Shown: positions 17,594 through 26,920 of the stretch, piece after piece | Numbering within the stretch: position 1 is the stretch's first letter | Layout of the letters: every line of letters begins with the position of its first letter | Source: Tenacibaculum pelagium | GTDB lineage: Bacteria > Bacteroidota > Bacteroidia > Flavobacteriales > Flavobacteriaceae | Direction: 5' to 3' | Length of the DNA: 64,000 bases | Assembly (NCBI RefSeq): GCF_014062345.1 | Contig: NZ_JACGLS010000001.1 | Coordinates: forward strand, 744,001-808,000 | Notes under the pieces: generated by a model | What the model saw: the letters and a program-made list of their open reading frames with translations, nothing else | Told to the model about the DNA's origin: nothing | The model's database searches: none | Translations under genes and position numbers: made by a program

Positions 17594-19078
17594 TTATTGA
17601 ACAGCCTTTAAAGCATCAATATTTCCGTATCCAAATTCAGAATGTTTATTTGGATAAAAATCAGCGGATTCTCTCATTTTTTGTAATACTTGTTCACGAG
17701 ACCAAGACGGATGTTTAGACCATACTAAGGCAGCAATACCTGCAGTAGTTGCAGTAGCTACAGATGATCCACCAACATAGTTCGCTTGACCATTATAATA
17801 ACTTAATACTGGTATTTTATTATCTGTTCCGTTTGTTCTTTGCATTTGTACAGTAAAATCAATTTGAGAACCTGAATGACAAACATCACATTTATTATAC
17901 TGATTTTCTTTTACTCCTGTTACAGCTACGGTTTCAGACATACTTGCTGGAAAAATAACTCCATACCAAGTAGTTACTGAAGTTGATGTACCACCAGCTG
18001 CTAAAATCATTTTACCTTTACTATGTGCATACTTAACTGCATCAGAAACATTACCAATACTAAACGGATATCCTAACGACATAGAAATTACTTTTACATC
18101 ACTTCTATTTGCTAAAGCTGTTAATGCTTCTACAATTCCTCTTTTTTCATGATAATCATCTATCACAACATTTTCAACTGAACGATAAGAAACTAAGTTT
18201 GCGTTATAAGCAACACCTACTGGTAAGTTATCATTATTTCTTGGTGCAGTTGCAACAGCAGCCATTTTAGTACCATGACCACATTTATCATTTACACCAT
18301 CATAATTATTAGACCAAGCCCACCAAGAATCTACAAAAGTTCCATACTTCTGAACGGTTCTTCCAGAAGAATACCCATCGTTAAAGTATTGGTTCATCCA
18401 TTTTTGCTCTGGTGACAAACCAGAATCAACAATAGCAACTGTAACTCCTGCTCCAGTACTATGGCTCCATGCTTGTGGAATATTGTGAGCATCAAAAGAC
18501 CAAGGTACTCTTGCACCTGGAGCTACCGTACGGTAATCATTCGTACTTAAAGTAGCTGTACCATAACCACATCCAGAAGATCCTTCTGAAGAAGAACGTG
18601 CTTGATTATCAGTTGCCAAGAAGTTGTATCCTCCTGGTTCAATATATCGCACTCTAGTATCTTTTAATAAAGCTTTAATCGTTTCTTTATTAGTTACTCT
18701 AATATCAATAACATTAATTGTTTCATTAATATATAATTCAGTTTGCCCTTTAGCAGAAACGTTTTCTATGCTATGTACTAATTGAATTATTTCATTTTTA
18801 ATATTTTCAGCTTCAGCACTTCTTGCAAAGTTATTTTTTGAAGTACCATAACCAATAGTTAAAATATCTTCACCCTGTTTAACAGCACTCCAAATAGTAT
18901 GAGCCTCTTGATCTCCCCAATTAAAATCTCCTGTAGATTCTAATGAAGTTTTAATAATTGTGTTGATTTCTTTTTTACTTAGCAATTCTTTCTGCTGTTC
19001 AGCTATCTCTAATGTTTCGTTGTTAGAACAAGAAAACATAGCTAAAACTATAGCTAAACTTAATAATTGTTTTTTCAT
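17594..19078 (-). CDS. Subtilisin-like S8 serine peptidase, lipoprotein
   Basis: 494 residues with lipobox AMFSC (Cys 17). An N-terminal prodomain-like region (about 30-150) precedes the catalytic domain. The triad is visible as Asp in VAIVDSGLSP, His in GHGTKMAAV, and Ser in GGSSVATATTAGIAALVW; the oxyanion region is AAGGTSTSV. The Cys pair in NKCDVCHSGSQ may form a disulfide. It lacks a T9SS sorting domain, so it is likely tethered by lipid in the outer or inner membrane. Monocistronic, with its own terminator. Confidence 0.93.
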   Translation of the reverse strand: MKKQLLSLAIVLAMFSCSNNETLEIAEQQKELLSKKEINTIIKTSLESTGDFNWGDQEAHTIWSAVKQGEDILTIGYGTSKNNFARSAEAENIKNEIIQLVHSIENVSAKGQTELYINETINVIDIRVTNKETIKALLKDTRVRYIEPGGYNFLATDNQARSSSEGSSGCGYGTATLSTNDYRTVAPGARVPWSFDAHNIPQAWSHSTGAGVTVAIVDSGLSPEQKWMNQYFNDGYSSGRTVQKYGTFVDSWWAWSNNYDGVNDKCGHGTKMAAVATAPRNNDNLPVGVAYNANLVSYRSVENVVIDDYHEKRGIVEALTALANRSDVKVISMSLGYPFSIGNVSDAVKYAHSKGKMILAAGGTSTSVTTWYGVIFPASMSETVAVTGVKENQYNKCDVCHSGSQIDFTVQMQRTNGTDNKIPVLSYYNGQANYVGGSSVATATTAGIAALVWSKHPSWSREQVLQKMRESADFYPNKHSEFGYGNIDALKAVQ

Positions 19079-19206
19079 AATTTTGAGGGATTTTAATTTA
19101 ACAATTGCGAATATAGCAAAAAATTAATAAAACTTTAACATTATCAACAAATCAACCATAAAACAAATATAAACTTGACAATTCAAATAAAACTACGTTA
19201 TAAAAA

Positions 19207-19227
19207 AAGGGAGCTAAAAGCTCCCTT
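19207..19227 (-). terminator. Terminator of the M28 peptidase gene
   Basis: A perfect 9-bp stem AAGGGAGCT / AGCTCCCTT with a 3-base loop, followed on the minus strand by a run of T. Confidence 0.88.
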
Positions 19228-19248
19228 ATAATTTTAAAATCTCTATTC

Positions 19249-20247
19249 TTATTCTTCTATTACCACTCTTGTAGGTGTATCTTTTCCATTAATAATACTT
19301 TCAGTCCCTTTTGCTACTGCTTTAACAGTTTCTGTAAGAATACCAACATCTAAAGTTTCTGCTTCATCCGATACTTTATGGTAATCTGCATCAATATCAA
19401 TTGGAGTGGTTGAAAAAGTATGAGAAGGAACACCTAAACGTGCTAAAGACGCATTATCTGACCTAAAAAATAAATTGAATTTTGTATATGGATCTGGAAA
19501 TAATTTATAACCCGTTCCTTCTAAATTTTTCTGAATTATTTTACCAAAATCAGACCTATCAAAACCAGTCAACCAAGCTGTTTTAGGTCCTGTTTTTGGC
19601 TCTTTACCTATCAATTCTAAATTTATCCCAGCAACAAACTTAGACGGATCAATATCTTTACCAAAATACTTAGACCCTACTAACCCCATTTCTTCTGCGG
19701 TAAAACATACAAATAAAATACTACGCTCATTTGTTCCTTTTTTTGCATAATAATCAGCCAAAGCTAAAACACCTGTAACACCAGAAGCATCGTCATTAGC
19801 TCCATTAAAAATACGATCTCCTTCTCCATCTTTCTTCTCTCCTAAATGATCGTGATGCGCTGAAATAATTACATACTCGTCTTTTTTTGTAGTTCCCTCT
19901 AATACACCTATAATATTACTCATTTCAATACCATTATGAGTAAAAGTTTGACGGTAAGAATCTAAACCTTTAAAATGTTTCAATCCTATTCTTTTATACT
20001 CGCTTTCGATATACTTAGTTGCCTTCTCCATCCCTTCAGTTCCAGGCTTACGACCTTTCATATCATCAGAAGCCAATGTATATAAATGCTTTCTTACTAA
20101 AGAAGAATCTATAACAGTAGAATTTTGTGATGTCTTTTTTGAAACCTCAACAGCTTTTTTTGCCTTATTTTGATCTTCATTCTTTACTGTTTTACAGGAT
20201 ACAATTGACAAAGCTCCAATAATTGAAGCGTATATTATTTTTTTCAT
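19249..20247 (-). CDS. M28 family zinc aminopeptidase, lipoprotein
   Basis: 332 residues; lipobox LSIVSC (Cys 19). Metal ligands of the M28 fold are seen in order: His of SAHHDHLG, Asp of GANDDASG, the Glu pair of FTAEEMGLVG, then NLELIG and the final His of VPSHTF. The fourth ligand position, usually Asp (LDM), is Glu here, a variation that I believe also occurs in flavobacterial homologues. It probably releases N-terminal amino acids from peptides in the envelope. The next gene upstream is divergent. Confidence 0.92.
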   Translation of the reverse strand: MKKIIYASIIGALSIVSCKTVKNEDQNKAKKAVEVSKKTSQNSTVIDSSLVRKHLYTLASDDMKGRKPGTEGMEKATKYIESEYKRIGLKHFKGLDSYRQTFTHNGIEMSNIIGVLEGTTKKDEYVIISAHHDHLGEKKDGEGDRIFNGANDDASGVTGVLALADYYAKKGTNERSILFVCFTAEEMGLVGSKYFGKDIDPSKFVAGINLELIGKEPKTGPKTAWLTGFDRSDFGKIIQKNLEGTGYKLFPDPYTKFNLFFRSDNASLARLGVPSHTFSTTPIDIDADYHKVSDEAETLDVGILTETVKAVAKGTESIINGKDTPTRVVIEE

Positions 20248-20383
20248 CTTATTTATTTTAAAAGGTTAAATATAGCCAATTAAATATTTAAAAGAATATT
20301 CGTTTTTAATCTGATAACTGAAAATTGTCTTTGATAATTTATAGGCACAATTTTTGATTAATAAAATTGTTTTAAATTTCGAC

Positions 20384-21334
20384 ATGAAACAATTTCTATT
20401 ACTCTTATTATTTACTTCATACTTCGGGTTTTCACAAGAATTTTCTTCAATTGAAAAAATAACAAAAGACTACCCTAAACATTTAAGTTCTGAAGCATTA
20501 GCTAAAAAAATAGCTTCTGATTTTAAATCTAAAGAATCACAAGTAAAAGCAATTTTTAATTGGGTTAGTAAGAATATTAGTTATGATCTAGATAATTTTC
20601 GAAATCCTAAACAAAAAAGGATACGTTTTCGTTATAGAAACGAAGCTGAAAAGCAACAAAAAATTAACGAAATTAAAAATGAGATTGTAGATAAAACTTT
20701 AACTACTAGAAAAGCTGTTTGTGAAGGTTATGCTCAAACTGTTGCTAAAATATGTAACTTACTAAATATCGAAAACGAAGTTATAAAAGGCTATGTAAGA
20801 AATTCTTTAAACGATATTAATAATGTAAGAAACATAACAAACCATGCTTGGAATGCAATAAAAATTAATGACAAATGGATTTATATTGATGCTACTTGGG
20901 CAGCTGGAGCTGTTTTTAATGGTAAATGGCAGAGAAGATTTAATCCCTATTTTTATGATATTCCTAAAGAAAAATATTTTAAAACACACTTACCTGAAAA
21001 CACTCTTTGGCAATTAAGAGTTGGTAGAATTACAAAAGAAGGTTATTATAATCAACCTATTTACGAGTCTTCTTTTTTAAAATCTGATTTAGAATTAATT
21101 TCACCGAAACAAGGTGTTTTGAACAATAAAAAAGCTATCGAACTTAAGATTAAAAATTTAAAACCTCATCAAAAAGTATTATTTGGATTTAGCGGTTATC
21201 AATATGCAAAAAAACCTGACGACATATCTTATCAAAATAATATTAGTACTATTAAAATAACACCTCCACAAAACACAAGAGGATTGTATTTAATTATTGA
21301 CAATGAGGTAATGCTGGAATTTTTAATTAAATAG
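20384..21334 (+). CDS. Transglutaminase-like domain protein, exported
   Basis: 316 residues from ATG 20384, where the signal peptide MKQFLLLLLFTSYFGFSQ starts; the frame upstream opens only with TTG. The transglutaminase core holds the Cys-His-Asp triad: CEGYAQTV, NHAWNAI and YIDATWAAG. The C-terminal about 110 residues form a beta domain as in KyphoScoliosis-peptidase-like relatives. Likely a periplasmic cysteine peptidase or crosslinking enzyme; the substrate is unknown. Its stop is one base from the end of the convergent DUF1801 gene. Confidence 0.87.
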   Translation: MKQFLLLLLFTSYFGFSQEFSSIEKITKDYPKHLSSEALAKKIASDFKSKESQVKAIFNWVSKNISYDLDNFRNPKQKRIRFRYRNEAEKQQKINEIKNEIVDKTLTTRKAVCEGYAQTVAKICNLLNIENEVIKGYVRNSLNDINNVRNITNHAWNAIKINDKWIYIDATWAAGAVFNGKWQRRFNPYFYDIPKEKYFKTHLPENTLWQLRVGRITKEGYYNQPIYESSFLKSDLELISPKQGVLNNKKAIELKIKNLKPHQKVLFGFSGYQYAKKPDDISYQNNISTIKITPPQNTRGLYLIIDNEVMLEFLIK

Positions 21335-21685
21335 TTATTTATTCCTCAATTCATAAGCTTCACTTAAAACCGATACTAAAATTTCACTATTTATTTCTTC
21401 TAGTTGAAAGTAACGAAGTGACTTTACTGCTTTTCTATTTTCAGAAACTAGAAACTCATTATACATTTTAAGTTCTGTATTACAATAAAAACCTACATCA
21501 ACATATCCCTTTTTTGTTGCATTGAAATAACATAGCGGTTTATTGTTTAAATAATAAAACGGAATTTTCCATTTATATAATAACTCTGCTTCCTCAAAAT
21601 TAGTTTCTACCAAAATTTGTAAGTGCAGTAAAATAGACTGTAGTGACTCTGGTTGTTTTAATATGTATTCTTCAGCTGGTTTCAT
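21335..21685 (-). CDS. DUF1801 domain protein
   Basis: 116 residues. AEEYILKQPESLQSILLHLQ, EAELLYKWKIPFYYLNNKPLCYF and VDVGFY follow the DUF1801/YdhG pattern (PF08818). A cytoplasmic protein of unknown function. It lies 3 bases after the DUF3820 gene and is likely co-transcribed with it. Confidence 0.82.
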   Translation of the reverse strand: MKPAEEYILKQPESLQSILLHLQILVETNFEEAELLYKWKIPFYYLNNKPLCYFNATKKGYVDVGFYCNTELKMYNEFLVSENRKAVKSLRYFQLEEINSEILVSVLSEAYELRNK

Positions 21686-21688
21686 TAA

Positions 21689-21907
21689 CTACAATGTTCT
21701 AATTTTTCGCAAAACATCCTCTAAACCGTTTAATTGAAGTTCGTAGACTAATCCCATCATCTTACCTAATTTACCTTGCGGAAATCCCTTGTTTTTATAC
21801 CATACAATATAATACTCTGGTATATCAACCAAATATACACCTTTATACTTTCCAAAAGGCATTCGCATATTTGCGGTATCAATTAAAAACTTTTTATCTG
21901 GTAACAT
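21689..21907 (-). CDS. DUF3820 family protein
   Basis: 72 residues. MPFGKYKG, LVDIPEYYIVWYKNKGFPQGKLG and a short helical tail match DUF3820 (PF12843), a small domain often linked with nucleic-acid enzymes. No catalytic motif is apparent. It heads a two-gene unit with the DUF1801 gene. Confidence 0.85.
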   Translation of the reverse strand: MLPDKKFLIDTANMRMPFGKYKGVYLVDIPEYYIVWYKNKGFPQGKLGKMMGLVYELQLNGLEDVLRKIRTL

Positions 21908-21920
21908 ATAGTTATAAAAA

Positions 21921-21945
21921 ATCCTGCCGAAGCAGGACTTAAATT
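21921..21945 (-). terminator. Terminator of the saccharopine-dehydrogenase-like gene
   Basis: TCCTGC-CGAA-GCAGGA hairpin (GNRA-like loop) followed on the minus strand by ATTTTTTA, just past the stop at 21947. Confidence 0.85.
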
Positions 21946-21946
21946 G

Positions 21947-23155
21947 TTATTCTTTTCCGTCTACGTAATCTTGTAAATATAAATAACGGTCAGTTAGTTT
22001 CCCATCATTTGTAGTCATTTTAGCTCTTTCTAGAACACCTTCTTTATCATTATTATAAAATGATGGAATAACGTGTTTTAAAAACATTTCTCCAAAACCT
22101 TCACTTGCATCTTTTGGCAATTCACACGGCAAATTATCAACTGCCATTACCGTAATTGCTTTTTCATCCATAAAATCAATTTCTGATTCCGTTTCAGGGT
22201 TATACCCATAAATAGGATCTGCAATTGTTGAAGGGCGAATTGTACAAGCTACTGGTCCATCAATATCACAAGAAACATCTGCTACATATTTAATTTTGAA
22301 ATCTGAATGCTTTGCATCCTCTCTTGTAAATAAATACGGAGCTCCATCCCCATAAAAATGCCCAGCAATAAAGAAATCTGTTACTTTAGCATATGGCATA
22401 AAGTTACTTTCATATCCACTTGGATCTTTATAAAAAGCATACTTATCCCCAGCTTTACCATCAATACGCTTATTATATTCCATAACATCCGCCATACAAT
22501 ATATTGGCTCAGAAAAATCGGAAGTTAAATATAAAGTATCTGAAACTTCTTTAATTTTTAAGTGATCTAAAATCTCTTTAGCTCCCTTAGCTACCTTACC
22601 AGTACCTGTTAGTAATATTTTAATATTTGGTAAAGTTATTTTATCAAGTTCAGCTTTTACAGCTTCTAAATCTGGTAATGTTTCTACCTTAGGTAAGTTA
22701 AAAAGTCCTTCTCTAATACCTAAAGCTCTAAATCCGTTATATGCACCGACTAAACCAGCATAACGACCAAAGCCAATTAACCTTGCTCCACCTTCTTTTA
22801 CAATCGTTTCATGATCATACATTTCAATATTTCTCTCTAGCATTGCCTTTAACAACTTTCGATTATAAGGTTGCTTCTTTATAGTGTGTGAAAAATAAAA
22901 GTATTTTTTATTCGGAATTAAATTATCAACAGGAACTTCTTTTACTCCTAACAATACATCGCAATCAGATACATCATTCGACACCTCTATTCCGAGATCC
23001 CTATAAGCATCATCAGAAAAAACTCGGATATCAGAACTTTCAACCACAATTTCAGCTTCTGGAAATTGTTGCTTAAACTCTTGTAATTTTTCAGGTGAAA
23101 AAACAACTCTTCTATCTGGTGGATTCTTACGTTCTTTTATGATTCCAAATTTCAT
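21947..23155 (-). CDS. NAD(P)-dependent dehydrogenase of the alanine dehydrogenase / saccharopine dehydrogenase (lysine-forming) type
   Basis: 402 residues. The start FGIIKERKNPPDRRVVFSP is the AlaDH/PNT N-terminal motif. EGGARLIGFGRYAGLVGAYN replaces the usual YG motif, and NIKILLTGTGKVAKGAKEIL is the Rossmann dinucleotide site. ADVSCDIDGPVACTIRPSTI resembles the ISCD segment of Lys1-type saccharopine dehydrogenase and the LKR part of AASS. Lysine catabolism is plausible, yet alanine dehydrogenase cannot be excluded. Monocistronic, with its own terminator. Confidence 0.75.
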   Translation of the reverse strand: MKFGIIKERKNPPDRRVVFSPEKLQEFKQQFPEAEIVVESSDIRVFSDDAYRDLGIEVSNDVSDCDVLLGVKEVPVDNLIPNKKYFYFSHTIKKQPYNRKLLKAMLERNIEMYDHETIVKEGGARLIGFGRYAGLVGAYNGFRALGIREGLFNLPKVETLPDLEAVKAELDKITLPNIKILLTGTGKVAKGAKEILDHLKIKEVSDTLYLTSDFSEPIYCMADVMEYNKRIDGKAGDKYAFYKDPSGYESNFMPYAKVTDFFIAGHFYGDGAPYLFTREDAKHSDFKIKYVADVSCDIDGPVACTIRPSTIADPIYGYNPETESEIDFMDEKAITVMAVDNLPCELPKDASEGFGEMFLKHVIPSFYNNDKEGVLERAKMTTNDGKLTDRYLYLQDYVDGKE

Positions 23156-23305
23156 GATCTATTTACATTAAAATTTAACAAATTGCCTGTAATTGTTATA
23201 AATTACAACAAGCTTCGCGAAAATACTTGTTTTATACGTATCGCACAAATAGTATTTTTATATATTTGTTGCCCACAAATAAAAAGGCTATACTGTATTA
23301 TTTCA

Positions 23306-23332
23306 TTGGTATATTTATTGATTATTTATTTG
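23306..23332 (+). promoter_or_regulatory. Possible promoter of the tmRNA gene
   Basis: TTG at 23306 and TTTATTTG at 23325-23332 approximate the Bacteroidota promoter, with one mismatch and a 16-base spacer. A better -7 box TATATTTG lies at 23261-23268 but is about 80 bases from the mature 5' end. Confidence 0.3.
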
Positions 23333-23348
23333 TGTTCTTTAACATATT

Positions 23349-23740
23349 GGGGACGACTGGTTTTGACAGCAAGGTCAGTGATAATGTAAGCATACCGAGG
23401 AGTGAGATGACAACTCGTAAAACTTATTTCAACTTTTTAAACGGCGAAGATAACTACGCTTTAGCTGCATAATCTGAATTAACAGTAGGATTAGCCTCGG
23501 CGCACAAGGTGCGCAAGCTTTATGTCCACGAAAAGCCTTGGTTTACGGCGTTTCACTTTTGGGCATCGTAAAAGTAAACATAGAAAACTTAATGCTTTGA
23601 TAAGTTTTCGAAACTAAAGAAGATAAGTTATAGTTAGGCTGTTTTTGGTCAGGCTATAATCGAAAATCAAACAAAAACTAAGTATGTAGAAAGCCTTTGA
23701 GCTGCTTGTTTGGACCCGAGTTCGATTCTCGGCGTCTCCA
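23349..23740 (+). ncRNA. ssrA: Transfer-messenger RNA (ssrA)
   Basis: The 5' end GGGGACG pairs with CGTCTCC at 23733-23739 (one G-U), and the tRNA-like part has GACTGGTTTTGACAGCAAGG and the T-arm GTTCGATTC, both hallmarks of tmRNA. The tag frame GEDNYALAA followed by TAA lies at 23443-23472, preceded by a Phe/Leu-encoding A/T-rich stretch; pseudoknot-forming GC segments follow. CCA is not encoded after the discriminator A. tmRNA with SmpB rescues stalled ribosomes and tags the product for ClpXP/ClpAP-type proteases; clpS is also in this window. Confidence 0.97.
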
Positions 23741-23743
23741 CAA

Positions 23744-23777
23744 ATAAAAAAAGCAACCAAATTTGGTTGCTTTTTTA
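23744..23777. terminator. Bidirectional terminator of ssrA and prfA
   Basis: GCAACCAA-AT-TTGGTTGC stem flanked by seven A and six T, so it works for both convergent transcripts. Confidence 0.88.
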
Positions 23778-23780
23778 TTT

Positions 23781-24857
23781 TTAAATTGTTTCTCCTAACT
23801 CTTTTAATTTAGAAGTATTTTCGGCAAGCATTAACTCATCGATAATTTTTTGAATATCTCCATTTACAATATTAGATAAATCATATAGCGTAAGTCCAAT
23901 TCTATGGTCTGTTACACGACCTTGTGGATAATTATAGGTTCTAATTTTAGCAGAACGATCTCCTGAAGTTACCATCGAACCGCGCTTTAAAGCGTCTTCT
24001 GCTTGCTTTTTAGCTAGCTCTAAATCGTATAAACGAGAACGTAATACCTTAAATGCTTTTTCTTTGTTTTTATGTTGAGATTTTTGATCTTGACATTGCG
24101 CCACTAATCCTGTTGGAATATGCGTTAAACGCACCGCAGAATACGTTGTATTTACAGATTGCCCTCCTGGTCCTGAAGAACAGAAAAAATCAATACGTAC
24201 ATCTTTAGGGTTAATCTCTATATCAAACTCTTCTGCTTCTGGAAAAACCATACAAGTTGCAGCTGATGTATGCACTCGTCCTTGAGTTTCGGTTTGAGGT
24301 ACACGTTGTACACGATGTACACCTGCTTCAAACTTTAAAGTTCCATAAACATCATCTCCAGAAACTTCAAACTGAATTTCTTTAAATCCACCGTTAGTAC
24401 CTTCAGAAAAATCTACCGTAGAAACTTTCCAACCTCTACCTTCACAATACTTAGTGTACATTCTAAATAAATCTCCTGCAAAAATACTAGCTTCATCTCC
24501 ACCAGTTCCAGCACGTAGTTCAACTACTGCATTTTTAGAATCTTCTGGATCTTTAGGAATTAATAAAAACTTAATTTCATCTTCTAAAACAGGAATTCTA
24601 TTCTTAGCTTCATCCATTTCCATTTTAGCCATATCAACCATTTCTGCATCGCTTCCGTCTGCAATAATTTCTTTAGCTTCTTCAATGGTATTTAATAAAC
24701 TTTGGTATTCATTTGCCTTATCAACAACCTTTCCTAAGTCTTTATATTCTTTATTTAATTGAACATAACGCTTTTGATCAGTAATAATATCTGGCTGAAT
24801 GATTAAGTCAGAAACCTCATCAAAACGTTGTTTAACTATCTGTAATTTATCTAGCAT
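23781..24857 (-). CDS. prfA: Peptide chain release factor 1
   Basis: 358 residues, full family length. GGQ (231-233, in [12 protein letters not shown]) drives peptidyl-tRNA hydrolysis. The stop-codon-recognition tripeptide is PQT (187-189, [13 protein letters not shown]), where many RF1 have PAT or [14 protein letters not shown] (113-123) is the conserved domain-2 entry. It acts at UAA and UAG in the ribosomal A site. Convergent with tmRNA across a shared terminator. Confidence 0.97.
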   Translation of the reverse strand: MLDKLQIVKQRFDEVSDLIIQPDIITDQKRYVQLNKEYKDLGKVVDKANEYQSLLNTIEEAKEIIADGSDAEMVDMAKMEMDEAKNRIPVLEDEIKFLLIPKDPEDSKNAVVELRAGTGGDEASIFAGDLFRMYTKYCEGRGWKVSTVDFSEGTNGGFKEIQFEVSGDDVYGTLKFEAGVHRVQRVPQTETQGRVHTSAATCMVFPEAEEFDIEINPKDVRIDFFCSSGPGGQSVNTTYSAVRLTHIPTGLVAQCQDQKSQHKNKEKAFKVLRSRLYDLELAKKQAEDALKRGSMVTSGDRSAKIRTYNYPQGRVTDHRIGLTLYDLSNIVNGDIQKIIDELMLAENTSKLKELGETI

Positions 24858-24925
24858 TGTATCTTTTCTTGGGGTGCGAATTTACGATTTTTATCGAATT
24901 TAATCCATATCTTTAACTTATAAAG

Positions 24926-25369
24926 ATGAATATTATGCGCTATTTTCTATTAATACTAACTTGTTTAATCGTTTTATCTTGTCAAACAGAAAAGAAAAAA
25001 CAAAAACCTACATGGTTAATTGGTAAATGGGAACGTGTTAATGAAAAACCTAATAAAAGAACTTTTGATTTTTGGGATAAATATTTAACTGGTATTGGAT
25101 TTACTTTAAAGGATGCCGATACCATTTTTAAAGAAGTGATGAGCATAGTTGAATTAAAAGATACGTTGCATTTAAAAGTTGAAAGAGTTAACAAAACACC
25201 TACTCTATTTAAATTTACCCAACAAACCGATAGTTCATTTGTATCTGAGAACCCTGAAAATGAATTCCCTAAAAAGATTTATTATTACAAAGAAAACGGA
25301 CAGTTAAAATGTAAAATCTCTAATAATGAACTTTCTATAGATTTTGTTTTTAATGAAATCAACCATTAA
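24926..25369 (+). CDS. Small lipoprotein of unknown function
   Basis: 147 residues; a lipobox LIVLSC gives Cys at about 19. An internal ATG at 24935 is an equally good start. The mature part has a WLIGKWERVNEKPNKRTFDFW opening like lipocalin-type flavobacterial lipoproteins, then mixed beta strands. No catalytic motif. The stop overlaps that of the convergent regulator gene by four bases. Confidence 0.75.
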   Translation: MNIMRYFLLILTCLIVLSCQTEKKKQKPTWLIGKWERVNEKPNKRTFDFWDKYLTGIGFTLKDADTIFKEVMSIVELKDTLHLKVERVNKTPTLFKFTQQTDSSFVSENPENEFPKKIYYYKENGQLKCKISNNELSIDFVFNEINH

Positions 25370-26232
25370 TTTACTTCTAACTTATATCCAACACCGTGTA
25401 TATTAGTTATTTTAATAGAACTATCTTCTTTTAATTTTTTACGCAGTTTAGAAATATAAGTATCTAAACTTCTACCTACAAAAACACCGTTATCTTCCCA
25501 AACTTTTTTCATTAACTCATCACGTTTTATAATTTGGTTGGGATTTTCTACAAAAATAGCTAGAAGCTCACATTCTTTTTTAGACAAACTAATTTCAGTA
25601 GCTTGTTTCACCAATTTATTTTGCTCTGGATAAAACTGAAAGATCCCTATAAAAGTAGCATTGTCTATTTTTTCTTCTAATCTCTCTTCTATTTTAGGTT
25701 TTAAGAAAACATAATCAACTCCAAAAAGCAACAACAATACTATCAATCCAAGTAAAAAGAAATGCCTGTTAAAAAAAGTAGTATTTAAAGCAGTAAATTT
25801 CACTTCAATCACATAACAATTATTCGGCAACAATCTTCCTTTACATGGAATAATATCACTCTCTTTTTTATTTTTTATCTCATAACTATAAGCCACTTCG
25901 TTATCGTCGCATTGAACAACTTCCGTGCGGTAATACTTTGGTAGTTTTGATTTCTTTAAACTTTGTTTAATAATTGAAGTTAAACTATCTGGATTGATAG
26001 ATAAATTATTCTGAAAAGAGATCTTGTACTTTGAATCTTCTAATTCAGTAATTGGTAATACCAAAGATGTTGAATCTTGATTAGATAACAACAATTGATG
26101 TCCAACATTACGGAGAGAAACTTTTACGCGTTCAGAAAAATCTTCATCAATTTTGTTTGCGCTAGAAAAAATCCAGCCTAAAAAAAGAACTATTCCTAAA
26201 CTTATATATATGTAAACTTTCTTTTTATTCAT
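25366..26232 (-). CDS. Membrane-anchored winged-helix transcriptional regulator
   Basis: 288 residues. TM1 (about 6-24) and TM2 (about 156-175) enclose a periplasmic domain of about 130 residues with two Cys (VVQCDD, IIPCKG). The C-terminal about 95 residues are an OmpR/PhoB-type winged helix (SLSKKECELLAIFVENPNQIIKRDELMKKVWED, SLDTYISKLRKKL, ITNIHGVGYKLE). It thus resembles an inverted ToxR: one protein sensing outside and binding DNA inside, with no receiver or kinase. It is divergent from the YceI gene, and 22-bp-spaced direct repeats lie between them. Confidence 0.88.
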   Translation of the reverse strand: MNKKKVYIYISLGIVLFLGWIFSSANKIDEDFSERVKVSLRNVGHQLLLSNQDSTSLVLPITELEDSKYKISFQNNLSINPDSLTSIIKQSLKKSKLPKYYRTEVVQCDDNEVAYSYEIKNKKESDIIPCKGRLLPNNCYVIEVKFTALNTTFFNRHFFLLGLIVLLLLFGVDYVFLKPKIEERLEEKIDNATFIGIFQFYPEQNKLVKQATEISLSKKECELLAIFVENPNQIIKRDELMKKVWEDNGVFVGRSLDTYISKLRKKLKEDSSIKITNIHGVGYKLEVN

Positions 26233-26276
26233 AATCTAAAACAAAGAACATACAATTTCTTTAATTTTTACAACTA

Positions 26277-26313
26277 TTGACACTTCTTTTACATTTTTTT
26301 GACACTTTTTTAC
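26277..26313. promoter_or_regulatory. Direct repeats, likely operator of the membrane winged-helix regulator
   Basis: TTGACACTTCTTTTAC (26277-26292) and TTGACACTTTTTTAC (26299-26313) start exactly 22 bases apart, the two-turn spacing typical of PhoB/OmpR-type tandem sites, in the intergenic region shared by the regulator and the YceI gene. Confidence 0.55.
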
Positions 26314-26356
26314 TGTCACTAAAATAGTTTTACTCAAAACTTAAAAACATTTCAAA

Positions 26357-26920
26357 ATGAAAAAAATTATCATCGCACTTATTTGTCTTACTTGTTTATC
26401 AACTATTAGTAACGCACAAGAAAAACTACCTATTAATGTTTCTAAAAGCTCTATAAAATGGATTGGTGAGTATACATTTTACTTTGGTGGACACGATGGT
26501 TTTATAAAAATCAAAGAAGGTCATTTTATAAAAAGTGGAGATTCAATTACTGGTGGAGCATTTATTATTGATATGAATTCTATTACAAACACTGATATAA
26601 AACATGAAAAAGGGAACAAAAGTTTAGTTGATCATTTAAAAAATTCAGACTTTTTTGATGTTAAAAAATATCCATTAGCAAAAGTTAACATTACTAATGT
26701 TGAATATTTTGATGATGAATCTATGAGGATTAAAGCAAATCTTACCTTAAAAGGAATTACAAAACCTATTAAATTTAACGCAATCCCTAATTATAAAAAT
26801 AAAAGTTTAACAACAAAATTTAAGATTGATAGAAGAGCATGGAATGTAAATTATAAAAGTAAAATGAAAGATGGTGCAATCTCCGACGCTATTGGTTTTG
26901 AAGTAACTTTAAAATTATAA
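26357..26920 (+). CDS. YceI family periplasmic lipid-binding-like protein
   Basis: 187 residues with signal peptide ending SNAQ (21). SSIKWIGEYTFYFGGHDGFIKIKEGHF, SLVDHLKNSDFFDVKKYPLAKV and LTLKGITKPIKF are the YceI lipocalin-like signatures. YceI proteins bind isoprenoid or amphiphilic ligands in the periplasm. Its stop overlaps the next start (TAATGATG). Control by the divergent membrane regulator is likely from position. Confidence 0.92.
   Translation: MKKIIIALICLTCLSTISNAQEKLPINVSKSSIKWIGEYTFYFGGHDGFIKIKEGHFIKSGDSITGGAFIIDMNSITNTDIKHEKGNKSLVDHLKNSDFFDVKKYPLAKVNITNVEYFDDESMRIKANLTLKGITKPIKFNAIPNYKNKSLTTKFKIDRRAWNVNYKSKMKDGAISDAIGFEVTLKL

Noticed and set aside
23227..23472. 81-residue frame ending NGEDNYALAA
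   Set aside because: It runs through the 5' part of tmRNA; only the last nine codons (the tag) are translated by tmRNA.
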